A DNA stretch of 64,000 nt, taken from Spirochaetae bacterium HGW-Spirochaetae-1 (GTDB taxonomy: Bacteria; Spirochaetota; UBA4802; UBA5550). Below the pieces are notes generated by a model. It searched no databases and had not been told where the DNA came from. It was given only the letters and a program-made list of their open reading frames with translations. Below, piece after piece: positions 42,567 through 51,105 of the stretch; the first letter of the stretch is position 1; every line of letters begins with the position of its first letter. Both the position numbers and the translations under genes were made by a program. The DNA lies in the NCBI GenBank assembly GCA_002839375.1, contig PGXY01000001.1, forward strand, positions 124,001 to 188,000. Reading direction: 5' to 3'.

Positions 42567-43601
42567 ATGAACAAAATAAGCAAAAAACAGATCAGGATAG
42601 CAGGACTTTTTTTCATTATATATAGCCTTGCTTTGACCTGCATAACGGCCTTTTCCTCGGAATTACTGGAAAGCCCTGTCAAACATGCCCGTAACTATAA
42701 AGCGTTTCCCATTGATATGAGGAAACCCCTCATATCACGGGTTCAGCCCGTACCCGATTTTGTTCTGAAGGCATGGCGGGAATGGGATGAAAAACCCGGG
42801 TATATCCCTTATATGCCCGACGAAGCGGAGATGAGGATCATCGGAGAATATATCGAGCTGCTACCTTCTTTCGTGAAAAGCGTTATGAAAGAGCGCATGC
42901 TGGGCATTTATTTTGTAGATAATCTCCTGGGAAGCGGGCTTACAGACTGGGTCGTTGATGACGGGAACAATATATACACCTATATGATTTTCAATCCTTC
43001 GACCCTGAAGAAGAATATTTCAGAACTGGTGACCTGGAAGGAAGAGACCTGCTTCATTAAGAATGACGGGGATATACGGGTCCGTATAGACCTGGACAGT
43101 AATATGAATGGCTTCTATTATATCCTCCTCCACGAAGCTACGCATATCGTTGATTACGTGCAGCAGATTACTCCCTATACGGAGCCTGATATTAAACGGT
43201 TCATAAAGAACCCCCGCGAGGCAACGGATTTTACTCTGCGGGTCTGGAAGGGCTATCGTGACACGGCCATGCCGCAGTCTTTCCGGTCCGGAATAACCTT
43301 TTACGGTTTTGGCAAGGGGCCGAAGATCAATATTACCGATGCTCCCGATATCTATGAAAATCTGTCCCGGTCACCCTTTATTTCGCTCTATGGTGCCCAG
43401 AACTGGGCCGAGGACCTGGCCGAGTTACTTACCTTCTATCACCTGACAAATAAAATGGGCATGAGCTATCGTATCGTCGTGTACAGGGGGGATACGGTGC
43501 TGTACCGGTTGAACCCGGCAGAGAATCCTTATGTGAAGACGCGGTTCCCCCAAATGGAGCGCTTTTACCGTGTTACTCCCGGCCGTAAAAAAGGAAACTG
43601 A
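42567..43601 (+). CDS. Probable gluzincin zinc metalloprotease-like protein, exported
   Basis: I do not recognise a named family. The protein (344 aa from the ATG at 42567) has an N-terminal hydrophobic segment (GLFFIIYSLALTC), likely a signal anchor or signal peptide. It contains YILLHEATHIVDY, an HExxH zinc site, and a later NWAEDLAELLTFYH, where the glutamate could be the third zinc ligand. So a gluzincin-like exopeptidase or endopeptidase in the periplasm is the best guess. An earlier start at 42528 adds a non-conserved segment. The 3' end overlaps the convergent membrane-protein gene by 29 bases. Confidence 0.7.
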   Translation: MNKISKKQIRIAGLFFIIYSLALTCITAFSSELLESPVKHARNYKAFPIDMRKPLISRVQPVPDFVLKAWREWDEKPGYIPYMPDEAEMRIIGEYIELLPSFVKSVMKERMLGIYFVDNLLGSGLTDWVVDDGNNIYTYMIFNPSTLKKNISELVTWKEETCFIKNDGDIRVRIDLDSNMNGFYYILLHEATHIVDYVQQITPYTEPDIKRFIKNPREATDFTLRVWKGYRDTAMPQSFRSGITFYGFGKGPKINITDAPDIYENLSRSPFISLYGAQNWAEDLAELLTFYHLTNKMGMSYRIVVYRGDTVLYRLNPAENPYVKTRFPQMERFYRVTPGRKKGN

Positions 43602-44031
43602 GAGCGGAAAAAACCGTGAATATAACCGGTACCGCGATGTTGAGATAATATCCCGCCGTAAGTTCATAGGGAGCCCTGGACAGTTCCCGGGAAAGATGTA
43701 TATAAATGACCCAGCCCATGTAATACAGGTTGGCCAGCGATTTTACCGCCAGTTGTATCAACGGAGAAAGATAGTCCGAAAGATAATGCAGGACATAGAT
43801 AATGATGACGATGGCAATCATGTACACTGCCAGGGGATTATTGATGTAAAACCATGTCTCAAAGATGAAGTATCGCGCCACGGGGAGAATGATGGCAAAA
43901 AAGGCCAGGAGCGTATTGATGATGAGAACCTTTTCAAAAATATTCAGCTCCATGAACCGGTTGAGAAGCCTATCCAGTATTCTTTTAACAAAGGACAGAA
44001 TAGTTTTTAGTAGATCGATTATTATATCCAT
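43573..44031 (-). CDS. Integral membrane protein of unknown function
   Basis: I do not recognise a family. The 152-aa protein has about four hydrophobic helices, with an amphipathic N-terminal helix (IDLLKTILSFVKRILDRLLNR) and a short positive stretch. Its start lies 10 bases inside the 3' end of the MPGP gene, upstream on the same strand, so it is probably translationally coupled. The 3' end overlaps the convergent metalloprotease-like gene by 29 bases. The frame on the opposite strand is also open, but it lacks hydrophobic or conserved features, which is why I favour this strand. Confidence 0.7.
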   Translation of the reverse strand: MDIIIDLLKTILSFVKRILDRLLNRFMELNIFEKVLIINTLLAFFAIILPVARYFIFETWFYINNPLAVYMIAIVIIIYVLHYLSDYLSPLIQLAVKSLANLYYMGWVIYIHLSRELSRAPYELTAGYYLNIAVPVIFTVFSALSFLFYGRE

Positions 44032-44816
44032 AATGTTTTCACTGCCTCGGTAAATCCTGCCGGCCCGATGTTTTTTGTGATAAACACCTCGGGCAGTCCG
44101 GTCTGTATGATGCTGCCGTCATGTTTCCGCACCAGGCAGGGCCTGTCAACTTCCTTTAGCATGGGAATATCATTTTCACTGTCGCCCACACCCATGGTGA
44201 CAACGTCCTCTTTTTCATGGAGGAGCGTATAAGAGGAGATGATTTTTCTCACGGCACTGCCTTTTGTCGAGCCCCGGGAAATGAGGTGCAAAAAGCGGCC
44301 TCCCTTGGTGATGGCCAGGCCCTGCTCGTACAGTTTTATGTTGATTTTTTCGAGTTCAAAAAAATCGATATCGTGCTTTTCCTGGAGGATAAAGGGAATT
44401 GATGAGCGCCTCTCCCTGGCAAGGGCGGCTCGTTTGTGCGGCAGGCCGGTTCTCTCCATGACCTCTTCTATTGACATGTCCAGTATACTTTTTACCGGAA
44501 CCGGTATGACCGTGTTCAGCATATTGAATTTATCCCGCAGTTCCCGCTCCGGGAGGCCCTGGAACTCCACCCGGAGTGGTTTCCCGGTACTGCTATCGTG
44601 GGGCCAGGCGATACCGCCGCCGTTTTCGAACACAAAGGGTGAGCCGAGGCCCAGCATGCTATGCAGCTCCGTCATTTCAGGAAGTGTCTTGCTCGAGACA
44701 AGGACCAGGGGCACCGACCGTTCCCTGAGGAGATCGATGCCCTCCTGCGCTCCGGCATGACTGTAGGTGTTGTGGTCCAGCAGCGTGCCGTCAAGATCGG
44801 AGAAGACTATATACAC
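44022..44816 (-). CDS. Mannosyl-3-phosphoglycerate phosphatase-like HAD hydrolase
   Basis: A HAD-IIB enzyme. Motif I is FSDLDGTLLDH. Later motifs are LVSSKT, VFENGG, the lysine region (ITKGGRFLHL), and the acidic GVGDSENDIPML. The pattern matches mannosyl-3-phosphoglycerate phosphatase, which makes mannosylglycerate, a compatible solute; glucosyl-3-phosphoglycerate phosphatase or other sugar phosphatases are alternatives. A longer reading frame starts inside the OmpA gene, but I start at the GTG at 44816 (264 aa): GAGAGGA precedes it and the first motif follows soon after. No MPG synthase is seen nearby. It is 16 bases after the envelope-protein gene. Confidence 0.8.
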   Translation of the reverse strand: MYIVFSDLDGTLLDHNTYSHAGAQEGIDLLRERSVPLVLVSSKTLPEMTELHSMLGLGSPFVFENGGGIAWPHDSSTGKPLRVEFQGLPERELRDKFNMLNTVIPVPVKSILDMSIEEVMERTGLPHKRAALARERRSSIPFILQEKHDIDFFELEKINIKLYEQGLAITKGGRFLHLISRGSTKGSAVRKIISSYTLLHEKEDVVTMGVGDSENDIPMLKEVDRPCLVRKHDGSIIQTGLPEVFITKNIGPAGFTEAVKTLWI

Positions 44817-44832
44817 GGGTCCTCTCGTTCCT

Positions 44833-47466
44833 TCAGTTTTTCTTGATAAGCAGAAATTCGACGCGACGGTTCCTTCGCCGGTTTTCATCGTTCTTGTTGG
44901 GGTAGAGCGGGACCGTCTCGCCCATGCCCACAAATTGAAGCCTTCCCTTGCTCGTGCCGTTTGAGACCAGGTAATCCATGACCGATTTTGCCCTGCGCTC
45001 GCTAAGACCCAGGTTATATTCTTCTTTCCCGATATCATCGGTATGTCCTTCTATGATGATGTCATAGCGTTCGTATTTCTGGAGAATGACATAGACGCGA
45101 TCCAGTATTTTTTTGCCCTGTTTCTTGAGATCGGCGCTGTCGAAGGCGAACTGGATATTGCTGATGCGCATCTTCAGGCCCCGCTCGGTAACCACGACGA
45201 GAATATCAATGGATATTTTTTCGGGCTTCGATTTACCGATGTTGCCGGCCAGGTCCACGGCCTCGAGAACCATTTCATAATCCACGGCAGACTCCACGAT
45301 ATCCCTGTCGTCACTGAGTCCGTCCCAGAGTATTTTATCCGGAACGTTGCCCGTACCGCTGAAAGATTTGAAGAGGATGCCCGATGGATTTGAAATGGAA
45401 ATCTTCCATTCCCTGATGCCGAAATCCTCGCCGGCTTCGGGGCTGATGGTCAGCACATCATTTTCCTCGTCGCCGTCGGGAGAAAAGAGATCCGGCGAAT
45501 GGCCGATGGAAAGGCGCGGCGGCGTGCTGTCCACGATCAGTTTTTTCTCAAAAGAAGATGGTGTGTTGCCGCTGTTGAAGCGTGTTTCCAGTTTGACAAA
45601 GTAGATGCCGTCATCGAGATTTTTTCCTTCGGCCCCTTTGCCGTTCCAGGTCAGGATACCCGGCATTACACCGGTTCCCTTCAGTTCATGAACGGGTTTC
45701 CTTTTTTCATCCATGATGAGAACCGTATATTCCTCCATCCCCTTTGCATTGGAAAGGGACAGGTACATGCGAAGTTCCTTGTCGATGACATAAGAGAGAT
45801 AGCTCTTTTCGAGGCGTATATCGGCAGTTTCATACTGGCGCGTCAGGGTGATTTCCTTTATATTGGCCTGGGCGCCGTTTCCCGCCTTGTCTTTGGTTAC
45901 AATGTAATAGTAGTAGAGTCCCTCCGCGGCGTCATTGCCGTTATTGTCTTTACCGTCCCAGACAACGCTGCCGGGGACTTTACTCCCTTCAAAGGAGTAG
46001 TCTTTTACCACTATACCTTCGACATTTTTAAACCCGGCCTCCCACTGATCTTCGGGAGAGGTAACAATAGTCTGCTCGATGACGAATACATCCTTCTGCT
46101 TGTCGCCATTGGGAGAGAAGAGAGATTCCTTTGCTGCAAGCTTCACCTCGGGCATGGTAGTATCGATGAAAACAACGCCGCTTTTCTGTTCTGCTATGTT
46201 ATCGCGCTCATCCCATGCCGTGAATGCGTAGGTGTATTTCCCGTCAGGCGCGGCGCCGCCTTTCGCATCGGTACCGTCCCACATTATGTTTTTGGGAACG
46301 TCCAGGGATGTCTTCTTTGAAAAGAGGCGGCTGAAAAAGTCTTTGAAGGTGAGCCCCTTTACCATGTCGCGATCAGAGATGCGGTATTCACGTATGACGC
46401 TGCTCTGCGGATTGATTATCTGCAGCCGCCACCCCTTAATGCGGCTCCGGTCCTCCACGTTGATATCAAAGACTACGTAGTCCTGGACGCCGTCATGGTT
46501 GGGAGAAAAATATTTCTGGTCAGGCGTAACTGCCGTAACCGGGGCCTGACGGTCCAGTTCGCCGTATTCCATGTTCAGTCCCACATAGTGGACTACTTTC
46601 GATTTCTTGTCATAGGCCAGGGAGTAGTTTACCGAGCCGGCAAAGTTTTGTACCGTGAACTGGTATCCGACTCCGGCAGTGAAAGTTCCGAAGTCGTATC
46701 CGTTCAGGGCAATACCGCCGGTCCGGACGATGTAGTGGTCCAGGATGAGCGATTCCAGGCCGAACTTGATGGGAAATTCCTTGTAGTAATTGACCAGGGA
46801 AACATCATTGTAAAAGCCCAGGTCAAAGGCGTTGTGGCGGAAGAACCTGAAAGCATATCCCGTAGTGACGCTGTTGAAGTTGATGGAACCCGTGGGATTG
46901 CCCAGGGGAATTCCCGCATTTACCGAGATACCGGCCGTGGGATCGAATATCCCGAAGCCCCGCGACTTGTTCATGCCGCTGAATTTATAAATGGCTCCCA
47001 GGGAACCGCCCAAATAGAAAAGATTATTTTCGTTTAGATCGGCGCCGAAGACCATGTCAATACCGAGACCTATCATCAATTTTTCCGTCAGGTCCTTGGC
47101 TGCTCCTACCCTGAAGCTGTAGGCGTTTTTCAGATCAACGGCGTCGGGAATGGCTATAAGGCGGAAAGAGCCGCCGATATTACCATACGATGTAGGCACG
47201 GCAATGGTAATATCGGGATTGTATATATTTCCTCCCAGGTTGCCATACTGAAGACTCAGCCCCAGGCGTTCCAGTGTGGCAATGGAGGCCGGGTTGAGAT
47301 AGAAGAGGTCCGTGCCGAAGGAAGAAACTCCAGCGGTTCCCCGGCCCATGTTGGCCGCTGAATCGCCGTAAAGATAGAGACCCTTGCCGCTGTAAACCTG
47401 GGCGTGGGCCATGGTTATGCTGAAAATGGATATGATAATAGCGCATGAAAGGACTATTTTTTTCAT
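44833..47466 (-). CDS. Large envelope protein: PorV/UPF0164-like barrel + FlgD-Ig-like domains + OmpA
   Basis: An 877-aa protein with a signal peptide ending near AHAQ. Residues about 25-330 resemble the PorV/UPF0164 outer-membrane beta-barrel (GRGTAGVSSFGTDLFYLNPAS; repeated aromatic strand patterns). Three FlgD-Ig-like segments follow, each opening with a SPNGD- or SPDGD-like Ca-binding mark and ending in WDG-type turns. The C-terminus is an OmpA domain, with IQFAFDSADLKKQGKKILD and the peptidoglycan-binding IIEGHTDDIG, LSERRAKSVMDYL and RRRNRRVEF. It likely links the outer membrane, surface or gliding machinery to peptidoglycan. It precedes the MPGP gene by 16 bases. Confidence 0.9.
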   Translation of the reverse strand: MKKIVLSCAIIISIFSITMAHAQVYSGKGLYLYGDSAANMGRGTAGVSSFGTDLFYLNPASIATLERLGLSLQYGNLGGNIYNPDITIAVPTSYGNIGGSFRLIAIPDAVDLKNAYSFRVGAAKDLTEKLMIGLGIDMVFGADLNENNLFYLGGSLGAIYKFSGMNKSRGFGIFDPTAGISVNAGIPLGNPTGSINFNSVTTGYAFRFFRHNAFDLGFYNDVSLVNYYKEFPIKFGLESLILDHYIVRTGGIALNGYDFGTFTAGVGYQFTVQNFAGSVNYSLAYDKKSKVVHYVGLNMEYGELDRQAPVTAVTPDQKYFSPNHDGVQDYVVFDINVEDRSRIKGWRLQIINPQSSVIREYRISDRDMVKGLTFKDFFSRLFSKKTSLDVPKNIMWDGTDAKGGAAPDGKYTYAFTAWDERDNIAEQKSGVVFIDTTMPEVKLAAKESLFSPNGDKQKDVFVIEQTIVTSPEDQWEAGFKNVEGIVVKDYSFEGSKVPGSVVWDGKDNNGNDAAEGLYYYYIVTKDKAGNGAQANIKEITLTRQYETADIRLEKSYLSYVIDKELRMYLSLSNAKGMEEYTVLIMDEKRKPVHELKGTGVMPGILTWNGKGAEGKNLDDGIYFVKLETRFNSGNTPSSFEKKLIVDSTPPRLSIGHSPDLFSPDGDEENDVLTISPEAGEDFGIREWKISISNPSGILFKSFSGTGNVPDKILWDGLSDDRDIVESAVDYEMVLEAVDLAGNIGKSKPEKISIDILVVVTERGLKMRISNIQFAFDSADLKKQGKKILDRVYVILQKYERYDIIIEGHTDDIGKEEYNLGLSERRAKSVMDYLVSNGTSKGRLQFVGMGETVPLYPNKNDENRRRNRRVEFLLIKKN

Positions 47467-47615
47467 ATCGAGACTCCTTTGATATTGATTTTTGTATGTT
47501 TATGGTTTAAAGATAAATCCTGACATCTTATGGACAGGAAAAATTTTCGCAAGTATTTTTTGGTAAAAGAACATCTGTGTTCATAGCCCTGATGTTCTGG
47601 CTGGCGAGGATTATA

Positions 47616-48359
47616 TTAATAATTTAAATATTTATCCATCAGGTAGGCGCGGATTCCTTTAAGGTCATCTTCTGATGGATCATCACAGATGATAAAATCT
47701 CCAAGATACATGGAGCAAAACTGAGAATGTGAAAGATCGGAACCAATGTTGATGCCCGTACCGAAACTTGACGAATATGCGGTGTTAAATGTACCCATAT
47801 TAATGTTATTAATCAGCATCGTTACAAAACTATTATAAACCTGAAATTCGATTACATTATATCCGGAGATAGCATAAGCAAAAGTACAATCCATGAAGGT
47901 TATATCCGCGCCGTTATTTACCATGTATGGAGATCCTGATAGTGAATGGAAAATATAACTGTTCGTAAGATCACCCGCAGCTATAAATACAGTATAATTC
48001 ATTGGATCAATGCTGATTTTTGAAGGAGTGTACATGGCAGAATTTGAACCGGCGAAATATATCATGTCGTTATTATTATAATAATTGTCATTTTTTACAA
48101 CTGAGTTATAAACAGGGCCATTATAATAAAAATAATTAATCAATTTTATCTTGTTTTTAGAACCGTCTTCCCATGTATATACCGTATAAGTAACTGGATC
48201 ATATTCAATTCCCCTGCCCGCATCGAGCCAGAACTCTACGGACTCATAATCACCGGGCACGGTATAGAGCAAATCGCCATCGCCGAAGGCGCAGCCCAGG
48301 GATGAGAAGAGAATCAGTGAAATGATATATATTATGCCGTGTTTGAATTTTATTTTCAT
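47616..48359 (-). CDS. AT-rich LamG/concanavalin-like lipoprotein
   Basis: A 247-aa lipoprotein with a signal ending in SSLGC. EFWLDAGRG near the start and the C-terminal YLMDKYLNY resemble LamG-like concanavalin lectin/glucanase folds, in which W-L-D-A opens and a conserved Y-L-x-x-K-Y closes the domain. It is rich in Asn, Tyr and Ser, and the gene is visibly AT-richer than its neighbours, which suggests transfer or different codon use. It is likely exposed on the surface and might bind sugars, but this is an inference. The OM-barrel gene lies 28 bases downstream on the same strand. Confidence 0.65.
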   Translation of the reverse strand: MKIKFKHGIIYIISLILFSSLGCAFGDGDLLYTVPGDYESVEFWLDAGRGIEYDPVTYTVYTWEDGSKNKIKLINYFYYNGPVYNSVVKNDNYYNNNDMIYFAGSNSAMYTPSKISIDPMNYTVFIAAGDLTNSYIFHSLSGSPYMVNNGADITFMDCTFAYAISGYNVIEFQVYNSFVTMLINNINMGTFNTAYSSSFGTGINIGSDLSHSQFCSMYLGDFIICDDPSEDDLKGIRAYLMDKYLNY

Positions 48360-48387
48360 AATGTCACTCTATCCTGAATTTTTTCCA

Positions 48388-49062
48388 TTACCTGGCCCAG
48401 GTGATATACGTTGCTCCCAGGTAGCATTGCATACCCTCTACATTGGCTTTACTGTCACCCACGGGAGTATATCCGTAATCTACCTCCAGAAAGAGCCCCC
48501 ATTTTTTTGCCAGGGCCATTTCAAAACCGGTCCCTGCCACGGCCCCCAGTGAAAAGAGATTTTTATTTTTCCCATATGAGCCGTCATCCTGGCGGTACCG
48601 TGTGGCGCTGAAAAGAAAGCGCGGTGCCATGGAAATATAATAGGACCAGTCAGTCCCCAGGAAACTGAAGTTTACCTTGGCCCGCGCACCGGCATCGAGG
48701 CCCGGCATGAACAGGTGGTGCTGCTGGATGCCCACATCCATGGGATCTATATTATCCTCTTTAACTTCGAAGTGCCTGAAGGAAAATCTGCCATAAAGGT
48801 CAAGGCCGAACCTGGACCGGTGCAATCGCTTATAATTATAGTCGACGAGCAGACCCTGTCCAGGACCGTAATGGTCATCCATATCTTTATCGTCGAGGAA
48901 AGCAACGCCCAGGCCGGTCCGTATCAGGGGTGCATAATACTTTTCCTTCATAGGCGGTCTGAAATTGTCCCAGTATGACTGGGCAAAGACAATGCCGGGC
49001 GAGAGGAACAGAATAGTCAGCAGGAGCAGCGCGGCATATGCGGTTTTCCGTGTCATATTCAT
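48388..49062 (-). CDS. Outer-membrane beta-barrel protein
   Basis: A 224-aa protein with a signal peptide (cleavage after FAQ). The body alternates aromatic and polar residues in strands of beta-barrel type and ends in YLGATYITWAR. Conserved-looking patches include GLGVAFLDDKD and EVDYGYTP. It is probably a small outer-membrane barrel, of the OmpW/OprF-N-like class. I cannot assign a substrate. It follows the LamG-like lipoprotein in the same direction of reading and might share a transcript, with the gene order reading lipoprotein after barrel on the minus strand. Confidence 0.75.
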   Translation of the reverse strand: MNMTRKTAYAALLLLTILFLSPGIVFAQSYWDNFRPPMKEKYYAPLIRTGLGVAFLDDKDMDDHYGPGQGLLVDYNYKRLHRSRFGLDLYGRFSFRHFEVKEDNIDPMDVGIQQHHLFMPGLDAGARAKVNFSFLGTDWSYYISMAPRFLFSATRYRQDDGSYGKNKNLFSLGAVAGTGFEMALAKKWGLFLEVDYGYTPVGDSKANVEGMQCYLGATYITWAR

Positions 49063-49175
49063 GAAAAAAGCCCCCTTTTATGTAAAGATCGGCACGACGC
49101 GCCGACCTGCATAACATTATACTATCGTAATTCTCAAGATGCAATAGTTTTTTCGGATTCAGGGAGCGGAGAAAG

Positions 49176-49880
49176 CTACTTTTTCCAGGCGTAGATAACC
49201 AGACTTTTGGGGAAAAAGAAGTTAAAAAAACCTTCGGTTTTACGCCAGAACTTTGAATAGAGGCCATAATGAAGAAATTTATGATAGGCCTTTGTGATGG
49301 GATGGTCGCTCCAGTGGAGTCCCACGACGGAACGGATCATCCACCAGATGGTATGATAGGCATGCTTGAAACCGATGGCATAGACTTCCAGGCCGCATTC
49401 CCGCATGATGGCCGCAAGCTCCCCGGGCATGTACCGCCGCACATGGCCTCCCGGTGAGGTGTAATATTCATGGGTCAGCAGGTCGTAAATCTGTTCACTA
49501 AAAAAGGTGGGGACCGTTATGGCAATTCTGCCGTTCTTTTTCAGGACCCTGGCCAGCTCTTCACAGGCCTTATGATCGTCGTTGACGTGTTCCATAACCT
49601 CGGAGCAGATGATGCGGTCAAAGGTATTGTCCTTGAAAGGAAGATTCAGCGCGTCGCCCACGTGGGTCAGGTAACTGGCATTTTTTGCCTTTGCAACGGT
49701 TTTTTTCATTTCCACCAGTGAAAAGCGCGTGCGGCGCAGGGATTCGGTGTCGATATCCATGCTCACCACATGGGCACCCCGGGAGATGAACTCCAGGCTG
49801 TGACGTCCGAACCCGCAGCCCGCATCCAGGACGATCTGTCCCTCCATGACGGCGAGGCGGTTAAAATCGACGGTAAGCAT
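49176..49880 (-). CDS. Class I SAM-dependent methyltransferase
   Basis: A 234-aa methyltransferase with motif I VLDAGCGFGRHSLEF, the acidic post-I SMDIDTESL, and IICSEVMEHV followed by ARVLKKNGRIAITVPTFF, a typical class I fold. I start at the ATG at 49880, since GAGG lies about 6 bases upstream; the longer reading frame runs back into the glycosyltransferase gene. It overlaps that gene's end by 20 bases. Its place beside two glycosyltransferases suggests methylation of a glycan or glycolipid, but the acceptor is unknown. Confidence 0.85.
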   Translation of the reverse strand: MLTVDFNRLAVMEGQIVLDAGCGFGRHSLEFISRGAHVVSMDIDTESLRRTRFSLVEMKKTVAKAKNASYLTHVGDALNLPFKDNTFDRIICSEVMEHVNDDHKACEELARVLKKNGRIAITVPTFFSEQIYDLLTHEYYTSPGGHVRRYMPGELAAIMRECGLEVYAIGFKHAYHTIWWMIRSVVGLHWSDHPITKAYHKFLHYGLYSKFWRKTEGFFNFFFPKSLVIYAWKK

Positions 49881-51105
49881 GTATGACCTCTTCGTATTCC
49901 TGTACCATTTCTTTTGCGGCATTTTCCCAGGTGAACATCTCCAGGACGCGTTTGCGGGCCCTTTTCCCCATCTCCTCGCGGATGCGGGGATTTTCGATGA
50001 GATAGTCTATGGCCGTTGCCAGGGCCTGGGCGTCACGGGGAGGCACCAGGTAGCCGGTCTTCATATGCTCACCCACCACCTCGGGAAGAGCTCCTCCCGT
50101 GGCTGCTATGACGGGAAGCTCGCAGGCCATGGCTTCGGCGGCCGGAAAGCCGAAGCCTTCGTACAGCGAGGGGGATACGGCTATTTCAGTTTCGGAATAG
50201 AGCCGGATGAGTTTTTCGATGGGGATTTTCCCCGTAAAGGTGACGCGGTCGTTTATGCCGAAACGGTCGATCCATTTTGGCACATACTTCCTGTTAGGCG
50301 CTCCTCCGTCGACGATGGTGAGATGAACGCGGTTCCTGGTCATGCTCAGGGCTTTGAGGAGATACGTAATGCCCTTCTTGCGGTCCTCTACGTTGCCGAC
50401 GAAGATAATGCTGTTCTTTCTTTTCTTGGCGTTGCGGATGGGATAGAATATGCCGCTGTCCATGCCGTTGTAAACGACCTTGATTTTTTTCAGGGGAACC
50501 TTGAAGGCCTTGTTTATTTCGATGGCCGAGTCGTGTGAGACGGTGATGATTTTATCCATTCGGTTTGCCACGTGTTTTTGCATTGCCAGGGGATAATAGA
50601 GGACCCGTTTCATCTTGATATTGAAGTCCGAGGGATACTCGAACCAGGTTGTACGGTCGATGGAGAGGGGATGATGAATGGTCGAGACGAAGGGTATCCC
50701 CAGGGTTTTTATGAGCAGGAAGCCGAATCCCAGGCACTGGTTGTCATGAATGATGTCGAATTTGTATTTACCATGGAGCTCTTTCAGCTTGGGGAAGGCC
50801 CTGAAGGAAAAGGCCTCAATCTCAGGGAACTTGCCGAACTTGGAGGCGATGAATTCATAAAGATTCAGCGGCTGTAGCGTGGCAAAGGGCTTGTGAGGTT
50901 TCACAAAGTCATTTTTTTTATTAAAATAATTGTGATTGCTTACATGATGTATATGAACCCCTTCCATGGGAGGAAAGTAGGGAGGGCCCTGGACTACATG
51001 GACTTCGTGTCCCTGTTTTACCAGCTCTTTCGCCAGGTACATGACATAGATACCCTGTCCTCCGCAGTAAGGGTTACCCCTGTAAGAGAGAAGACATATT
51101 TTCAT
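49861..51105 (-). CDS. GT4-family glycosyltransferase
   Basis: A 414-aa retaining glycosyltransferase of the GT-B fold. The N-terminal MKICLLSYRGNPYCGGQGIYVMYL has the glycine-rich acceptor/donor loop. The C-terminal half has FVGNVEDRKKGI and SPSLYEGFGFPAAEAMACELPV, with the EGFGFPAAE donor-binding motif. It is closely similar to the next gene upstream, so the two likely arose by tandem duplication. The first codon overlaps the paralogue's stop by 4 bases. Its product is probably part of an extracellular or cell-wall glycan pathway with the methyltransferase. Confidence 0.9.
   Translation of the reverse strand: MKICLLSYRGNPYCGGQGIYVMYLAKELVKQGHEVHVVQGPPYFPPMEGVHIHHVSNHNYFNKKNDFVKPHKPFATLQPLNLYEFIASKFGKFPEIEAFSFRAFPKLKELHGKYKFDIIHDNQCLGFGFLLIKTLGIPFVSTIHHPLSIDRTTWFEYPSDFNIKMKRVLYYPLAMQKHVANRMDKIITVSHDSAIEINKAFKVPLKKIKVVYNGMDSGIFYPIRNAKKRKNSIIFVGNVEDRKKGITYLLKALSMTRNRVHLTIVDGGAPNRKYVPKWIDRFGINDRVTFTGKIPIEKLIRLYSETEIAVSPSLYEGFGFPAAEAMACELPVIAATGGALPEVVGEHMKTGYLVPPRDAQALATAIDYLIENPRIREEMGKRARKRVLEMFTWENAAKEMVQEYEEVIHAYRRF

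Noticed and set aside
43570-44010. 146-codon plus-strand reading frame opposite the membrane protein at 43573-44031
   Set aside because: It is charged and of low complexity, while the minus-strand product has four clear membrane helices.
45499-46320. 273-codon plus-strand frame inside the OmpA gene
   Set aside because: The minus strand encodes a well-supported envelope protein; this frame lacks recognisable motifs.
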